This document shows positions 30,232 to 38,474 of a stretch of 64,000 nucleotides of DNA, piece after piece. Made by a program: the position numbers and the translations under genes. Location of the stretch: positions 620,001 to 684,000 of the forward strand of contig NZ_JAIMCA010000001.1 of the NCBI RefSeq assembly GCF_025499465.1, written 5' to 3'. Numbering within the stretch: the stretch's first letter is position 1; every line of letters starts with the position of its first letter. Source of the DNA: Allobosea sp. BH3 (lineage in GTDB: Bacteria; Pseudomonadota; Alphaproteobacteria; Rhizobiales; Beijerinckiaceae). The notes beneath the pieces are model-generated. The model was not told the DNA's origin, made no database searches, and was given only the letters and a program-made list of their open reading frames with translations.

Positions 30232-31173
30232 ATGACTGATGCCGCCATCACTGATCTCGACGCCTTCCGGCGCGACTGGCTTTCGCACCTTGCCAGCGAG
30301 CGGCGTCTCTCCGCGAAGACGCTGGAAGCCTATGGCCGCGACCTCGGCCAGTTCACCGCCTTCCTCACCGACCATCTCGGCGGCGCCCCCTCGCTGGCCG
30401 ACATCGCGGGGCTGAAGCCCGTCGACCTGCGCGCCTTCCTGGGTCAGCGCAGGCGTGATGGCGTCGGCAATCGCACGCTGATGCGCCAGCTGGCGGCGCT
30501 TCGCTCCTTCGCCCGCTTCGGCGAGCGCGGCGGCAAGCTCACCGCCGCCGCCTTCGCCGCGACGCGTGGCCCCCGTCTCGGCAAGTCGCTGCCCCGCCCG
30601 CTCGAACCGCGTGCCGCCCGCGCCGTCGCCGATGCCGACACCCGCGCCGGCGAGGAGCGCGAGCAGTGGATTCTCGCCCGCGACGCCGCGGTTCTCTCCC
30701 TGCTCTACGGCAGCGGCCTGCGCATATCGGAGGCGCTCTCGCTGACCCGCGCCGAAGCGCCGACAAGCGCGGGCGACAGCCTCACCGTGACCGGAAAGGG
30801 CAACAAGGCCCGCATGGTGCCGGTGCTGCCGGCCGTGGTTCAGGCCATCGACGAATACCTCAAGCTCTGCCCCTGGCGGTTGCCGCCGGAAGGGCCGCTC
30901 TTCGTGGGAGCCAAGGGCGGCCCGCTTTCGCCCCGGATCATCCAGCTCGCGGTCGAGGGGCTGCGCGGCGCGCTCGGCCTGCCCTCCTCGGCCACGCCGC
31001 ACTCGCTCCGCCATTCCTTCGCGACGCATCTGCTCGGCCGCGGCGGCGATCTTCGCGCCATCCAGGAACTGCTCGGCCACGCCTCGCTCTCGACGACGCA
31101 GATCTACACCCGCATCGATTCCACCCGCCTGATGGCCGCCTACGACGCCGCCCACCCCCGCGCGGGGCGCTAG
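30232..31173 (+). CDS. xerC: tyrosine recombinase XerC
   Basis: A 313-residue site-specific recombinase that, with XerD, resolves chromosome dimers at dif. The N-terminal SAM-like domain is at about 10-100 (SERRLSAKTLEAYGRDLGQF). The catalytic residues are visible: Arg in LYGSGLRISEAL, Lys in TGKGNKAR, HSLRH with His and Arg, the second His in LGHASLSTTQ and the nucleophile Tyr in IYTRID. Frames extend upstream to ATGs at 30193 and 30214, but these lie in a palindromic repeat. ATG 30232, with GGAGAG upstream, is preferred. Confidence 0.92.
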   Translation: MTDAAITDLDAFRRDWLSHLASERRLSAKTLEAYGRDLGQFTAFLTDHLGGAPSLADIAGLKPVDLRAFLGQRRRDGVGNRTLMRQLAALRSFARFGERGGKLTAAAFAATRGPRLGKSLPRPLEPRAARAVADADTRAGEEREQWILARDAAVLSLLYGSGLRISEALSLTRAEAPTSAGDSLTVTGKGNKARMVPVLPAVVQAIDEYLKLCPWRLPPEGPLFVGAKGGPLSPRIIQLAVEGLRGALGLPSSATPHSLRHSFATHLLGRGGDLRAIQELLGHASLSTTQIYTRIDSTRLMAAYDAAHPRAGR

Positions 31174-31219
31174 CATCGGACCGAAAAGTGGAACCCACTT
31201 TTCGAGAACGATCCGATGC
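31173..31219. repeat. palindromic repeat, GCATCGGA type
   Basis: Outer arms GCATCGGA and TCCGATGC enclose an inner GAAAAGTGG-AAC-CCACTTTTC hairpin. It starts at the xerC stop and could serve as its 3' RNA structure. It resembles the element after lysK at 42593-42636 in overall form. Confidence 0.8.
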
Positions 31220-31333
31220 TCAAACGAAAGAAGATCGGTATTTTGCGCCCCTAAGGGCGTACGGCGATCTGCCCCCTTGCTGCCCCTACGGAAAGCCTTA
31301 AACAGCCGCGCGAACTGTCCCGCGAGGTGATTC

Positions 31334-31894
31334 GTGTCCGGCCACCAAGAGACGCCCGAGGGCGGCAACAAGCGCATCGCGCTCCTGATCGCGCTGCTCG
31401 CCCTAATGCTCGCCTTCTCCGAGATCGGAGGCGGCAATGCCGAGCAGGAGGCCGTCGCCAAGAACATCGAGGCCTCGAACCTCTGGGCCTTCTTCCAGGC
31501 CAAGACGATCCGCGGCACGACCGTTCGCACCGCCGTCGAGGCGATGGAGGTCGAGCTCGCGGGCGTGACCGACGAGGCCGCCCGCGACCGGATGAGCAAG
31601 CGCATCGAGAGCTGGAAGCAGACCGCTGCGCGCTATGATTCCGAGCCAGAGACCAATGAGGGCCGCAGGGAGCTCGCCGCCCGCGCCAAGGAGGCCGAGG
31701 CCCGGCGCGACATCGCCGCCGCCCGCGACGACAAGTTCGACATCGCCTCCGGCCTGCTGCAGATCGCGATCGTCATTTCCTCAGCCGCCATCATCACCGG
31801 AGTCGGGCTGCTGGCCTGGACCGGCGCCGGCCTCGGTCTGTTCGGCATCGCCCTGATGGTCCTCGCCCAGTTCGCGCCGACAGCGCTGTTCTAG
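31334..31894 (+). CDS. DUF4337 domain protein
   Basis: A 186-residue protein of unknown function. One hydrophobic segment near the N-terminus (about 14-28, RIALLIALLALMLAFSEIG) and two near the C-terminus (about 137-185) enclose a charged, probably helical middle with the conserved NIEASNLWAFFQAKTIR. This fits DUF4337 membrane proteins. The start is GTG 31334, after a GAGGTGA ribosome site. A long perfect hairpin repeat follows its stop. Confidence 0.82.
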   Translation: MSGHQETPEGGNKRIALLIALLALMLAFSEIGGGNAEQEAVAKNIEASNLWAFFQAKTIRGTTVRTAVEAMEVELAGVTDEAARDRMSKRIESWKQTAARYDSEPETNEGRRELAARAKEAEARRDIAAARDDKFDIASGLLQIAIVISSAAIITGVGLLAWTGAGLGLFGIALMVLAQFAPTALF

Positions 31895-31910
31895 GATCGG
31901 CGTCGCCAGC

Positions 31911-31950
31911 CGTCATTGCGAGCGGAGCGCTGACGCTCCTCGCAATGACG
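31911..31950. repeat. long hairpin repeat, GTCATTGCGAG family, short form
   Basis: CGTCATTGCGAGCGGAGCG and its near-complement CGCTCCTCGCAATGACG form a hairpin of about 17 bp with a small loop. It lies between the convergent DUF4337 and SDR genes. It has the same ends as the longer elements at 34354-34452 and 38365-38463. It may end transcription on both sides, though no T-run follows. Confidence 0.85.
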
Positions 31951-31960
31951 GCCACGTTTC

Positions 31961-32761
31961 TCAATAATGGATCGCGCCCTTGGCTCCGCCGCCGCAGGCG
32001 ATGGCATCGCCGTTGATCGCGACGCTGCGCGGCGAGGCGAGGAAGGTGACGATGTCGGCGACCTCGGCAGCGTCGACGAGCCGACCGATGACGATGTTGG
32101 CGGCCATGCCGCGCTCGACCTCCTCCGGGCTCTTGCCGGTCGACGCTGCGCGCGCGGCCACCACCGCAGGCGTCTTCTCGGTTCGGATTAAGCCGGGGTG
32201 GACGACGGTGACGTTGATGCCCTTCGGCCCGAGTTCGTCGGCGAGGTTCTTGGTCAGCGCCGCGACGGCGACATTACGGATCGAGCCGATGGTCGAGCCC
32301 GTCGAGCGCGCGGCGAGCCCGCTGATATTGACGATCCGGCCCCAGCCGTTCGCCGCCATGTGGGGCGCAGCTTCCCGCGCCATGCGTAGATAGCCCATCA
32401 CCTTCACGTTCACATCGTCGAAGAACAGCGCGTCGGTGATCTCGGCGAGCTTCGGCGGCGCCGACTGCCCGCCGGGCTTGGCCGCCGCATTGACCAGGAT
32501 GTCGATCCCGCCGAGCGCCGCGACCGCGCCGGCCACGGCGGCCTTCACCGAGGCATCGTCGCCCGTGTCCACGGTGATTCCCACCACCTTGCGCCCGCTC
32601 TCCCTGGCCAGCGCCGCGGCCGCCTCCGCCAGCTCGGCCTCATTGCGCGCGGCGATGACGACATCGACGCCCTCGAGCGCGAGCTGCCGGGCGACCGCCC
32701 GCCCGATGCCCTTGCTGCCGCCGGTCACCAGCGCGCGCTTCCCCGTCAGCTTCAGATCCAT
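31961..32761 (-). CDS. SDR family protein lacking the canonical Tyr/Lys pair
   Basis: A 266-residue Rossmann-fold protein of the short-chain dehydrogenase/reductase family. The cofactor loop TGGSKGIG is at 13-20, ILVNAAAK is at 88-95, and VVHPGLIRTEK follows the active-site helix. The YxxxK motif expected at about 159-163 reads GSIRN, so the catalytic Tyr is Gly and the Lys is Asn, while the flanking sequence (VAVAALTKNLADELGPKGI) aligns well. It may bind NAD(P) without normal SDR chemistry, or use other residues. It lies 17 bases after an amidase gene on the same strand and is probably in its operon. Confidence 0.85.
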   Translation of the reverse strand: MDLKLTGKRALVTGGSKGIGRAVARQLALEGVDVVIAARNEAELAEAAAALARESGRKVVGITVDTGDDASVKAAVAGAVAALGGIDILVNAAAKPGGQSAPPKLAEITDALFFDDVNVKVMGYLRMAREAAPHMAANGWGRIVNISGLAARSTGSTIGSIRNVAVAALTKNLADELGPKGINVTVVHPGLIRTEKTPAVVAARAASTGKSPEEVERGMAANIVIGRLVDAAEVADIVTFLASPRSVAINGDAIACGGGAKGAIHY

Positions 32762-32778
32762 GGCGTTTCCTCTGATTT

Positions 32779-34170
32779 TTATCGTGATTGCGGCAGCGAC
32801 GGCCAGGTGACCGGCCCGCGCATCGCTTCCCAGGCGCGCGCCATCCGCAACACGCCGAGATCGTCGAAGCGCTTGCCGGTGATCTGCAGCCCGATCGGCA
32901 GCCCGCCCGTCGTCAGCCCGGCATGGACGGAAATCGACGGCTGGTCGGACATGTTCGCCGCGACCGTGAAGGAGATGTGCTCCAGCGGCTTGGCCGGATC
33001 GTTGGTCGGCGAGGCCCATTCGGCAGCGAAGCTCGCCACTGGCGAGACCGGGGAGAGGATGAAATCGTAAGGTTGGATCGCCTTCAGCGAGGCATCGCGC
33101 ATCGCCAGCATCTGGCTCATCCCCCGATAGACCTGGCCGCCCGACAACCCCTCGCCGCCCCGCGCCCAGGCGAAGATATAAGGCAGCACCTTGGCCTGCC
33201 GTTCCGCCGGCAGGGCAGCGATGTCGCTCCAGGAACGGTGGCGCCAGAATGCGTCGAGCCCGTCCAGCATCGCCCGCGTGATATGGGGCGCGACCGGCTC
33301 GACGATGGCGCCCGCGTCGGCGAAGGCTTTCGCAGCCGCCTCGATCGCAGCCTTCGTCTCCGGTTCGACAGCGAGCCCGAAACCTGCATCGAGCTGGAGA
33401 CCGAGACGCAGGCCCTTCACATCGCCATCGAGCGAGAGCCAGTCGATCTCCTGCGGCGGCAGGCTCATGCCGTCGCGCGCATCGGGCTTGGAAAGCTCGC
33501 GCATCATCAGCGCCGTATCCATGACGGTGCGCGTCATCGGCCCGGCGACGCGGCCGTAATAGCTCGGATCGATCGGCACGCGCCCGAAGCTGGGCTTCAA
33601 ACCCACCAGCCCGCACCAGCCGGCCGGCAGGCGGATCGAGCCGCCGATATCGGTGCCGACATGCAGCGGCCCGTAGCCCGCCGCGGCAGCTGAGCCCGCG
33701 CCGGCAGAGGAGCCGCCCGGATTCTTGCTGAGATCCCAGGGGTTGCGCGCAAGCCTGTGGAAGCTGGAGAGGCCCGAGGACAGCATGCCGTAATCCGGCA
33801 TGGTGGTCTTGCCGAGGATGACCGTGCCGGCCTCGCGCAGCCGCGCCGCCGGCGGGGCGTCGTTGGCAGCAGGCGACAGCTCGTTCGCGGCCGTGCCCAT
33901 CGGCACCGGCACGCCCTTCGTCCGGATGTTCTCCTTGATCGTGCCCGGCACCCCGTCGAGCGGCAGCGCCTCGCCCTTCAGCCAGCGTGCCTCGGAGGCC
34001 TTGGCCTGCGCCAGCGCGCCGTCGGGGTCATAGGCATAGAGCGCATCGAGCTTCGGCTCCCAGGCGGCGATGCGCGCGATCACCGCCTCCGTCACCTCCA
34101 CCGGGGATAATGAGCGCGCCTTGTAGGCGGCAAGCAGTTCGGCAGCACTCAGATCGGCAAGATCAGTCAT
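32779..34170 (-). CDS. amidase (amidase signature family)
   Basis: A 463-residue hydrolase of the amidase signature family. The Ser-cisSer-Lys triad can be placed: Lys in VPGTIKENIRTKG, the cis-Ser in KNPGGSSAGAG and the nucleophile Ser in GTDIGGSIRLPA. The protein has the usual length. It may be a GatA relative in name only; the lone arrangement with an SDR gene argues for a catabolic amidase, and the substrate is unknown. The ATG at 34170 (MTDLADLSAAELLAAY) is chosen; longer frames run into repeat sequence. Confidence 0.9.
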   Translation of the reverse strand: MTDLADLSAAELLAAYKARSLSPVEVTEAVIARIAAWEPKLDALYAYDPDGALAQAKASEARWLKGEALPLDGVPGTIKENIRTKGVPVPMGTAANELSPAANDAPPAARLREAGTVILGKTTMPDYGMLSSGLSSFHRLARNPWDLSKNPGGSSAGAGSAAAAGYGPLHVGTDIGGSIRLPAGWCGLVGLKPSFGRVPIDPSYYGRVAGPMTRTVMDTALMMRELSKPDARDGMSLPPQEIDWLSLDGDVKGLRLGLQLDAGFGLAVEPETKAAIEAAAKAFADAGAIVEPVAPHITRAMLDGLDAFWRHRSWSDIAALPAERQAKVLPYIFAWARGGEGLSGGQVYRGMSQMLAMRDASLKAIQPYDFILSPVSPVASFAAEWASPTNDPAKPLEHISFTVAANMSDQPSISVHAGLTTGGLPIGLQITGKRFDDLGVLRMARAWEAMRGPVTWPSLPQSR

Positions 34171-34501
34171 CGCAATAGCCCCGGCGAAACACGAGCGAGA
34201 GAGTGGCGCGGGAGCCCGAGCGGGCGCAAGTCCGGAAGCCGCATTGCCGACAGCGTAGCCCTGCATCTGGCGCACTAGTATACCACCCGATTGACCCTCG
34301 CCGCGCGCGGTTCTAGAGCATGATGCAATCAGGTCGGCCCATCCGACCGGAGGCGTCATTGCGAGGAGCAACGCGACGAAGCAATCCAGGGAGACCGGGC
34401 TGAACCGTTCGACCAAGTCTCCCTGGATTGCTTCGCTCCGCTCGCAATGACGTTTGGCCTGATCGGAAAACGGTCCGGAACGTGACCGATGGAGATGCTC
34501 A
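34171..34501. other. intergenic region between amidase and uxaC
   Basis: About 330 bases without a gene. The divergent promoters of the amidase and uxaC genes should lie here. It holds a long palindromic repeat (34354-34452), given separately, and an AGAGCATGATGCAATCAGG piece near 34315 that resembles the outer arms of a degraded repeat. No operator was recognised. Confidence 0.5.
34354..34452. repeat. long hairpin repeat, GTCATTGCGAG family, long form
   Basis: The left arm is CGTCATTGCGAGGAGC... followed by GACGAAGCAATCCAGGGAGA. The right arm is its near-complement, TCTCCCTGGATTGCTTCG then CTCGCAATGACG. The arms are about 40 bases and the loop about 20. The same design occurs at 38365-38463. 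Confidence 0.88.
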
Positions 34502-35905
34502 ATGCTGCTGCACGACGATCGCCTCTTCCCCGCCGATCCGGTGACGCGCGGCATTGCGCGACGGCTCTTCGCCACAGTGCGCGACCTGCCGATCATCTCG
34601 CCGCACGGCCACACCGACCCGCGCTGGTATGCCGAGGACAACGCCTTCCCCGATCCGGCGACGCTCTTCGTCAAGCCGGATCACTACATCTTCCGCATGC
34701 TCTATTCGCAGGGCGTGCAGCTGGAGCAGCTCGGCATCGCCCGCAAGGATGGCGGGCCGGTCGAGACCGACCCACGCAAGATCTGGCGCCTCTTCGCCGA
34801 CAACTGGCATCTCTTCCGCGGCACCCCCACGCGGCTCTGGTTCGAGCACGCCGTCTCGACCGTGTTCGGCGTCACCGAGCGCCTGACGCCGGAGAATGCC
34901 GACAAGATCTATGACCGCATCGCCGCGAAGTTGGAGGAGCCTGAGCTGCGCCCCCGCGCACTGTTCGAGCGCTTCAAGATCGAGGCGATCTCGACGACGG
35001 AAGGCGCGCTCGACGACCTCAAATGGCACGACATGATCGCCAGCTCGGGCTGGGGCGGCAAGGTCGTCACCGCCTATCGACCCGACAGCGTCGTCGATCC
35101 GGAATTCGAGGGCTTCGCCGATAACCTGCAGCAGTTCGGCGAGCTGACCGGCGAGGATATCGGCAGCTGGACCGGCTATCTCGCCGCCCACCGCGCGCGG
35201 CGCACCTATTTCAAGAACCGCGGGGCGACCTCCTCCGACCACGGCCATGCGACGGCCCGCACCGCGAACCTCTCGGCCGCCGATTGCGAGAAGCTCTACG
35301 CCAAGATCCTCAAGGGCAAGGTCTCTGCCGCCGACGCCGATCTCTTCCGCGGCCAGATGCTGACCGAGATGGCGAAGATGAGCCTCGACGACGGGCTGGT
35401 GCTGCAGATCCATCCGGGCTCCTGGCGCAACCACAACCCGGCTCTGTTCCAGCACTTCGGCCGTGACATGGGCTGCGACATCCCGACCTCGACCGACTAT
35501 GTCGGCGCGCTGAAGCCGCTGCTCGACGCCGTCGGCAACGAGCCGAACCTCACTGTCATCGCCTTCACCCTGGACGAGACGGTCTATTCGCGCGAGCTCG
35601 CCCCGCTGGCCGGTCATTACCCGGCGCTCCGGCTCGGGCCGGGCTGGTGGTTCCTCGACGCGCCGGAGGCGATGCTGCGCTTCCGCGAGCTGACGACCGA
35701 GACGGCCGGCTTCTACAACACGGTCGGTTTCAACGACGACACCCGCGCCTATCTCTCGATCCCGGCGCGCCACGACGTCGCCCGGCGCATCGACTGCACC
35801 TATCTCGCCAGGCTGGTCGCCGAGCATCGGCTGGAGGAGGACGAGGCGGCCGAGGTCGCCTACGATCTCGCCTACCGCCTCGCCAAGGAGGCGTACAAGC
35901 TGTGA
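34502..35905 (+). CDS. uxaC: glucuronate isomerase
   Basis: A 467-residue uronate isomerase that converts D-glucuronate to D-fructuronate (and D-galacturonate to D-tagaturonate), a member of the amidohydrolase superfamily. The metal-binding start PIISPHGHTDPRWYAED has the HxH pair; VLQIHPGSWRNHN and FTLDETVYSRELAPLAGHYP are conserved. It forms a tight operon with a mannitol-dehydrogenase family gene, whose GTG overlaps its stop by four bases (GTGA). Confidence 0.95.
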   Translation: MLLHDDRLFPADPVTRGIARRLFATVRDLPIISPHGHTDPRWYAEDNAFPDPATLFVKPDHYIFRMLYSQGVQLEQLGIARKDGGPVETDPRKIWRLFADNWHLFRGTPTRLWFEHAVSTVFGVTERLTPENADKIYDRIAAKLEEPELRPRALFERFKIEAISTTEGALDDLKWHDMIASSGWGGKVVTAYRPDSVVDPEFEGFADNLQQFGELTGEDIGSWTGYLAAHRARRTYFKNRGATSSDHGHATARTANLSAADCEKLYAKILKGKVSAADADLFRGQMLTEMAKMSLDDGLVLQIHPGSWRNHNPALFQHFGRDMGCDIPTSTDYVGALKPLLDAVGNEPNLTVIAFTLDETVYSRELAPLAGHYPALRLGPGWWFLDAPEAMLRFRELTTETAGFYNTVGFNDDTRAYLSIPARHDVARRIDCTYLARLVAEHRLEEDEAAEVAYDLAYRLAKEAYKL

Positions 35906-37371
35906 CCCGCCTCTCCCCCGCCAGCCTCGCCGGCCTGCCCGCGAGCATCCGCCGCCCGGCCTATGATCGCGCGGCCTTGAGCCCCGGCATCGTCCATCTC
36001 GGCTTGGGCGCCTTCGCCCGCGGCCATCTCGCCGAATATACCGAGGACGCGCTCGAGAAGCGCTTCGGTGCCTGGGGCATCGTCGGCGCGAGCCTGCAGC
36101 GCCCGGACCAGCGCGACCGGCTGCAGCCGCAGGGCGGGCTCTACACCCTGCTGAAGCTCGCTCCCACCGGCCCGGAGCTGCGCATCATCGGCTCGGTTCT
36201 GGACGTGCTCGTCGCGCCCGAAAGCCCGGCCGCGCTGGTCGCGCGGCTGGCCGCGCCCGAGACCCGCATCGTCTCGCTCACCGTCACCGAGAAGGGCTAT
36301 TGCCACGATCCGGCGACCGGCCGCCTCAAGGCGGACCATCCCGACATCGTCCATGATCTCGCCAACCCGGCCGCGCCGCGCTCGGCTGTCGGCATGCTGG
36401 TCGCCGGCTTGAAGGCACGCCGCGATGCGGGCCTCGGCCCCTTCACGGCGCTCTGCTGCGACAACCTGCCCTCGAACGGCCGTGTCCTGCGCGGCCTCGT
36501 GCGCGATTTCGCTGCGCTCGTCGACGACAAGCTGGCGGCCTGGATCGAGGCCAACGGCGCCTTCCCGGCGACCATGGTCGACCGTATCGTGCCGGCGACG
36601 ACCGATGCCGACATCGCCGAAGTGGCGCGGCTGATCGGCGTGGAGGACGCCGCCCCGGTCATCGGCGAGCCTTTCCGGCAATGGGCGATCGAGGATGTTT
36701 TTGCCGATGGCAGGCCGGATTGGCACGAAGTTGGGGCGCAGATGGTCTCCGAGGTCGGCCCCTTCGAATTCATGAAGCTCCGGATGCTGAACGGCGCCCA
36801 TTCCTCGCTCGCCTATCTCGGCTATCTCGCCGGCCATGAGACGGTGGCCGAGGCGAGCGGAGACCCGGTCCTCGCCCGCTTCCTCGCAGGGCTCTGGGCC
36901 GAGATCATGCCCACCGTGCCGGCGCCGCAGGGCGTCGTGCTCGACGATTACGCCAAGGCGCTGCTCGTCCGCTTCCAGAACCCGGCGATCCGCCACCGCA
37001 CCTGGCAGATCGCCATGGACGGCTCGCAGAAGCTGCCGCAGCGCCTGCTCGGCACGATCCGCGAGCGGCTGAAGGCCGGCGCCCCGATCGACCATCTCGC
37101 GCTCGGCGTCGCGGCCTGGATGCGATACGTCACCGGCACCGACGAGAAGGGCGGAGCCATCGACGTGCGCGATCCGCTCGCAGCCGAGCTGAAGCGCCGC
37201 ACCGAATCCGCCGGGCGTAATGCTCCGGCTCTGGTCGCGAGCCTGACCGGCATCGAGGCGATCTTCGGCACCGATCTGCCGGGCGAGACCCGCTTCACTA
37301 AGGCTGTGCAGGCTCATCTCGCCGCGCTGTTCGACAAGGGCGCGAAGGCGACGGCGGCGAGCCTGGGCTGA
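35902..37371 (+). CDS. uxuB: mannitol dehydrogenase family protein, probable fructuronate reductase
   Basis: A 489-residue polyol-specific long-chain dehydrogenase. The N-terminal NAD fold has the GIVHLGLGAFARGH loop. The catalytic Lys/Asn/His segment is MKLRMLNGAHSSLAYLGYL (K-x4-N-x2-H). Its position after uxaC, with a GTGA overlap, suggests it reduces D-fructuronate to D-mannonate using NADH; mannitol or tagaturonate as substrate is less likely but not excluded. Later steps (mannonate dehydratase, KDG kinase) are not in the window. Confidence 0.85.
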   Translation: MTRLSPASLAGLPASIRRPAYDRAALSPGIVHLGLGAFARGHLAEYTEDALEKRFGAWGIVGASLQRPDQRDRLQPQGGLYTLLKLAPTGPELRIIGSVLDVLVAPESPAALVARLAAPETRIVSLTVTEKGYCHDPATGRLKADHPDIVHDLANPAAPRSAVGMLVAGLKARRDAGLGPFTALCCDNLPSNGRVLRGLVRDFAALVDDKLAAWIEANGAFPATMVDRIVPATTDADIAEVARLIGVEDAAPVIGEPFRQWAIEDVFADGRPDWHEVGAQMVSEVGPFEFMKLRMLNGAHSSLAYLGYLAGHETVAEASGDPVLARFLAGLWAEIMPTVPAPQGVVLDDYAKALLVRFQNPAIRHRTWQIAMDGSQKLPQRLLGTIRERLKAGAPIDHLALGVAAWMRYVTGTDEKGGAIDVRDPLAAELKRRTESAGRNAPALVASLTGIEAIFGTDLPGETRFTKAVQAHLAALFDKGAKATAASLG

Positions 37372-37380
37372 AATCGGACA

Positions 37381-37474
37381 CGTCATTCTCGGGCGAAGCA
37401 CAGCTTCGACCCGAGAATCTCAGGACGAGAAGGCGCTGGTTTCCGAGATGCTCGGATCAAGCCCCAGCATGACG
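37381..37474. repeat. bipartite palindromic repeat, copy 8
   Basis: Left hairpin ATTCTCGGGCGAAG...CGACCCGAGAAT and right half GATGCTCGGATCAAGCCCCAGCAT (two mismatches), with GTCAT and ATGACG ends. The spacer AGGCGCTGGTTTCCGAG matches copy 3. It lies between uxuB and the next gene and holds two in-frame ATGs for it. Confidence 0.85.
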
Positions 37475-37522
37475 CCTGAATCGGCGCTTGATCCTTCGCC
37501 CGTTCCCGCGCCAAATCCCGCC

Positions 37523-38353
37523 ATGCTCCGCGCGCTGATAGCCCCCCTCCTAGCAGTCCTGCTCGCCGCCACCGCCACGGCACAGGAGCAGACGCGCATC
37601 CAGGTGCCCGATCTCTGGGACCCGCGCATCCGTCTCGACCGGCCGGAGCCCGGGCCGCCGCGCGTCGTGCGCTTCCTGACCGACGATGATTATCCGCCCT
37701 TCCATTTCGCAGCACCGGACGGAACGCTGACCGGCTTCTCGGTCGAGCTCGCCCGCGCCGCCTGCGAAAAGCTGGGCTGGACCTGCACCATCCAGCCGCG
37801 CCGCTTCGACACGCTGCTGGACTCCCTCGCCGAAGGGCGCGGCGACGTGCTGGCCGCTGCGATGAACCTGACGCCGGCCCTGCGCGAGCGCTTTGCCCGC
37901 AGCCATCTCTATTTCCGCGCGCCCGCCCGCTTCGCCACCACCCGCGGCAATGCCCGGCCCGCACTCGACGGCGCAGCCCTCCAGGGCCGCCGCGTCGCAG
38001 TCGTCTCCGGCACGGCCCATCAGGCCTTCCTCGAAACCCTGATGCCCTTCGTCCAGCGCCGCGAGAGCGCCGACCTCAATGCGGCCGTGGCAGCGCTGCG
38101 CAGCGGCGAAGCCGAGTACATCTTCGCGGACGGGGTCGCGCTATCGTTAGCGCTGGCTGTCAGCGGCGGCGAATTCGCCTTCTCCGGCGGGCCTTATCTC
38201 GAAAGCCGCTATTTCGGCGAGGGCGTCGCATTCCTGCTGCGCAAGGACGACCCGGCCCTGAAGCGCGCCATCGACTACGCGCTGCAGAGCCTGTGGGACG
38301 ACGGCACCTATGCCCGCCTCTATCTGCGGTTCTTCCCGATCAATCCGTATTGA
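37523..38353 (+). CDS. transporter substrate-binding domain protein (SBP family 3)
   Basis: A 276-residue periplasmic binding protein of the amino-acid type (Pfam SBP_bac_3). It opens with a Sec signal, LRALIAPLLAVLLAATATAQ. The family block FLTDDDYPPFHFAAPDGTLT then GFSVELARAACEKLGW follows, with ALQGRRVAVVSGTAHQAFLE and a C-terminal LRKDDPALKRAIDYALQSLW. In-frame ATGs at 37448 and 37469 lie inside a palindromic repeat and would add a polar leader that spoils the signal peptide, so ATG 37523 is preferred, though its ribosome site is weak. No permease is nearby. It may be an orphan binding protein or a sensor-like periplasmic domain. Confidence 0.8.
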   Translation: MLRALIAPLLAVLLAATATAQEQTRIQVPDLWDPRIRLDRPEPGPPRVVRFLTDDDYPPFHFAAPDGTLTGFSVELARAACEKLGWTCTIQPRRFDTLLDSLAEGRGDVLAAAMNLTPALRERFARSHLYFRAPARFATTRGNARPALDGAALQGRRVAVVSGTAHQAFLETLMPFVQRRESADLNAAVAALRSGEAEYIFADGVALSLALAVSGGEFAFSGGPYLESRYFGEGVAFLLRKDDPALKRAIDYALQSLWDDGTYARLYLRFFPINPY

Positions 38354-38364
38354 AAGGACGCGCC

Positions 38365-38463
38365 CGTCATTGCGAGGAGCGGAGCGACGAAGCAATCCAG
38401 GGGCGGCAGACCCGAACCGCCCCGCCCGGTCAGCTGGATTGCTTCGCTGCGCTCGCAATGACG
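38365..38463. repeat. long hairpin repeat, GTCATTGCGAG family, long form
   Basis: The left arm is CGTCATTGCGAGGAGCGGAG then CGACGAAGCAATCCAG; the right arm is CTGGATTGCTTCGCTGCG then CTCGCAATGACG. The centre has a smaller CCGGGCGGGGCGGTT-rich part. It lies between the convergent binding-protein and M20 genes. Confidence 0.88.
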
Positions 38464-38474
38464 GCGTGGCGCCT

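Noticed and set aside
30058..31605. Extension of the priA frame by about 500 residues to 31605
   Set aside because: The added part is antisense to xerC and the DUF4337 gene and crosses a repeat. PriA homology starts right after the ATG at 30057.
32762..34674. Long upstream extensions of the SDR and amidase frames
   Set aside because: The SDR extension lies inside the amidase gene in another frame, and the amidase extension reads through a palindromic repeat. Conserved sequence starts at 32761 and 34170.
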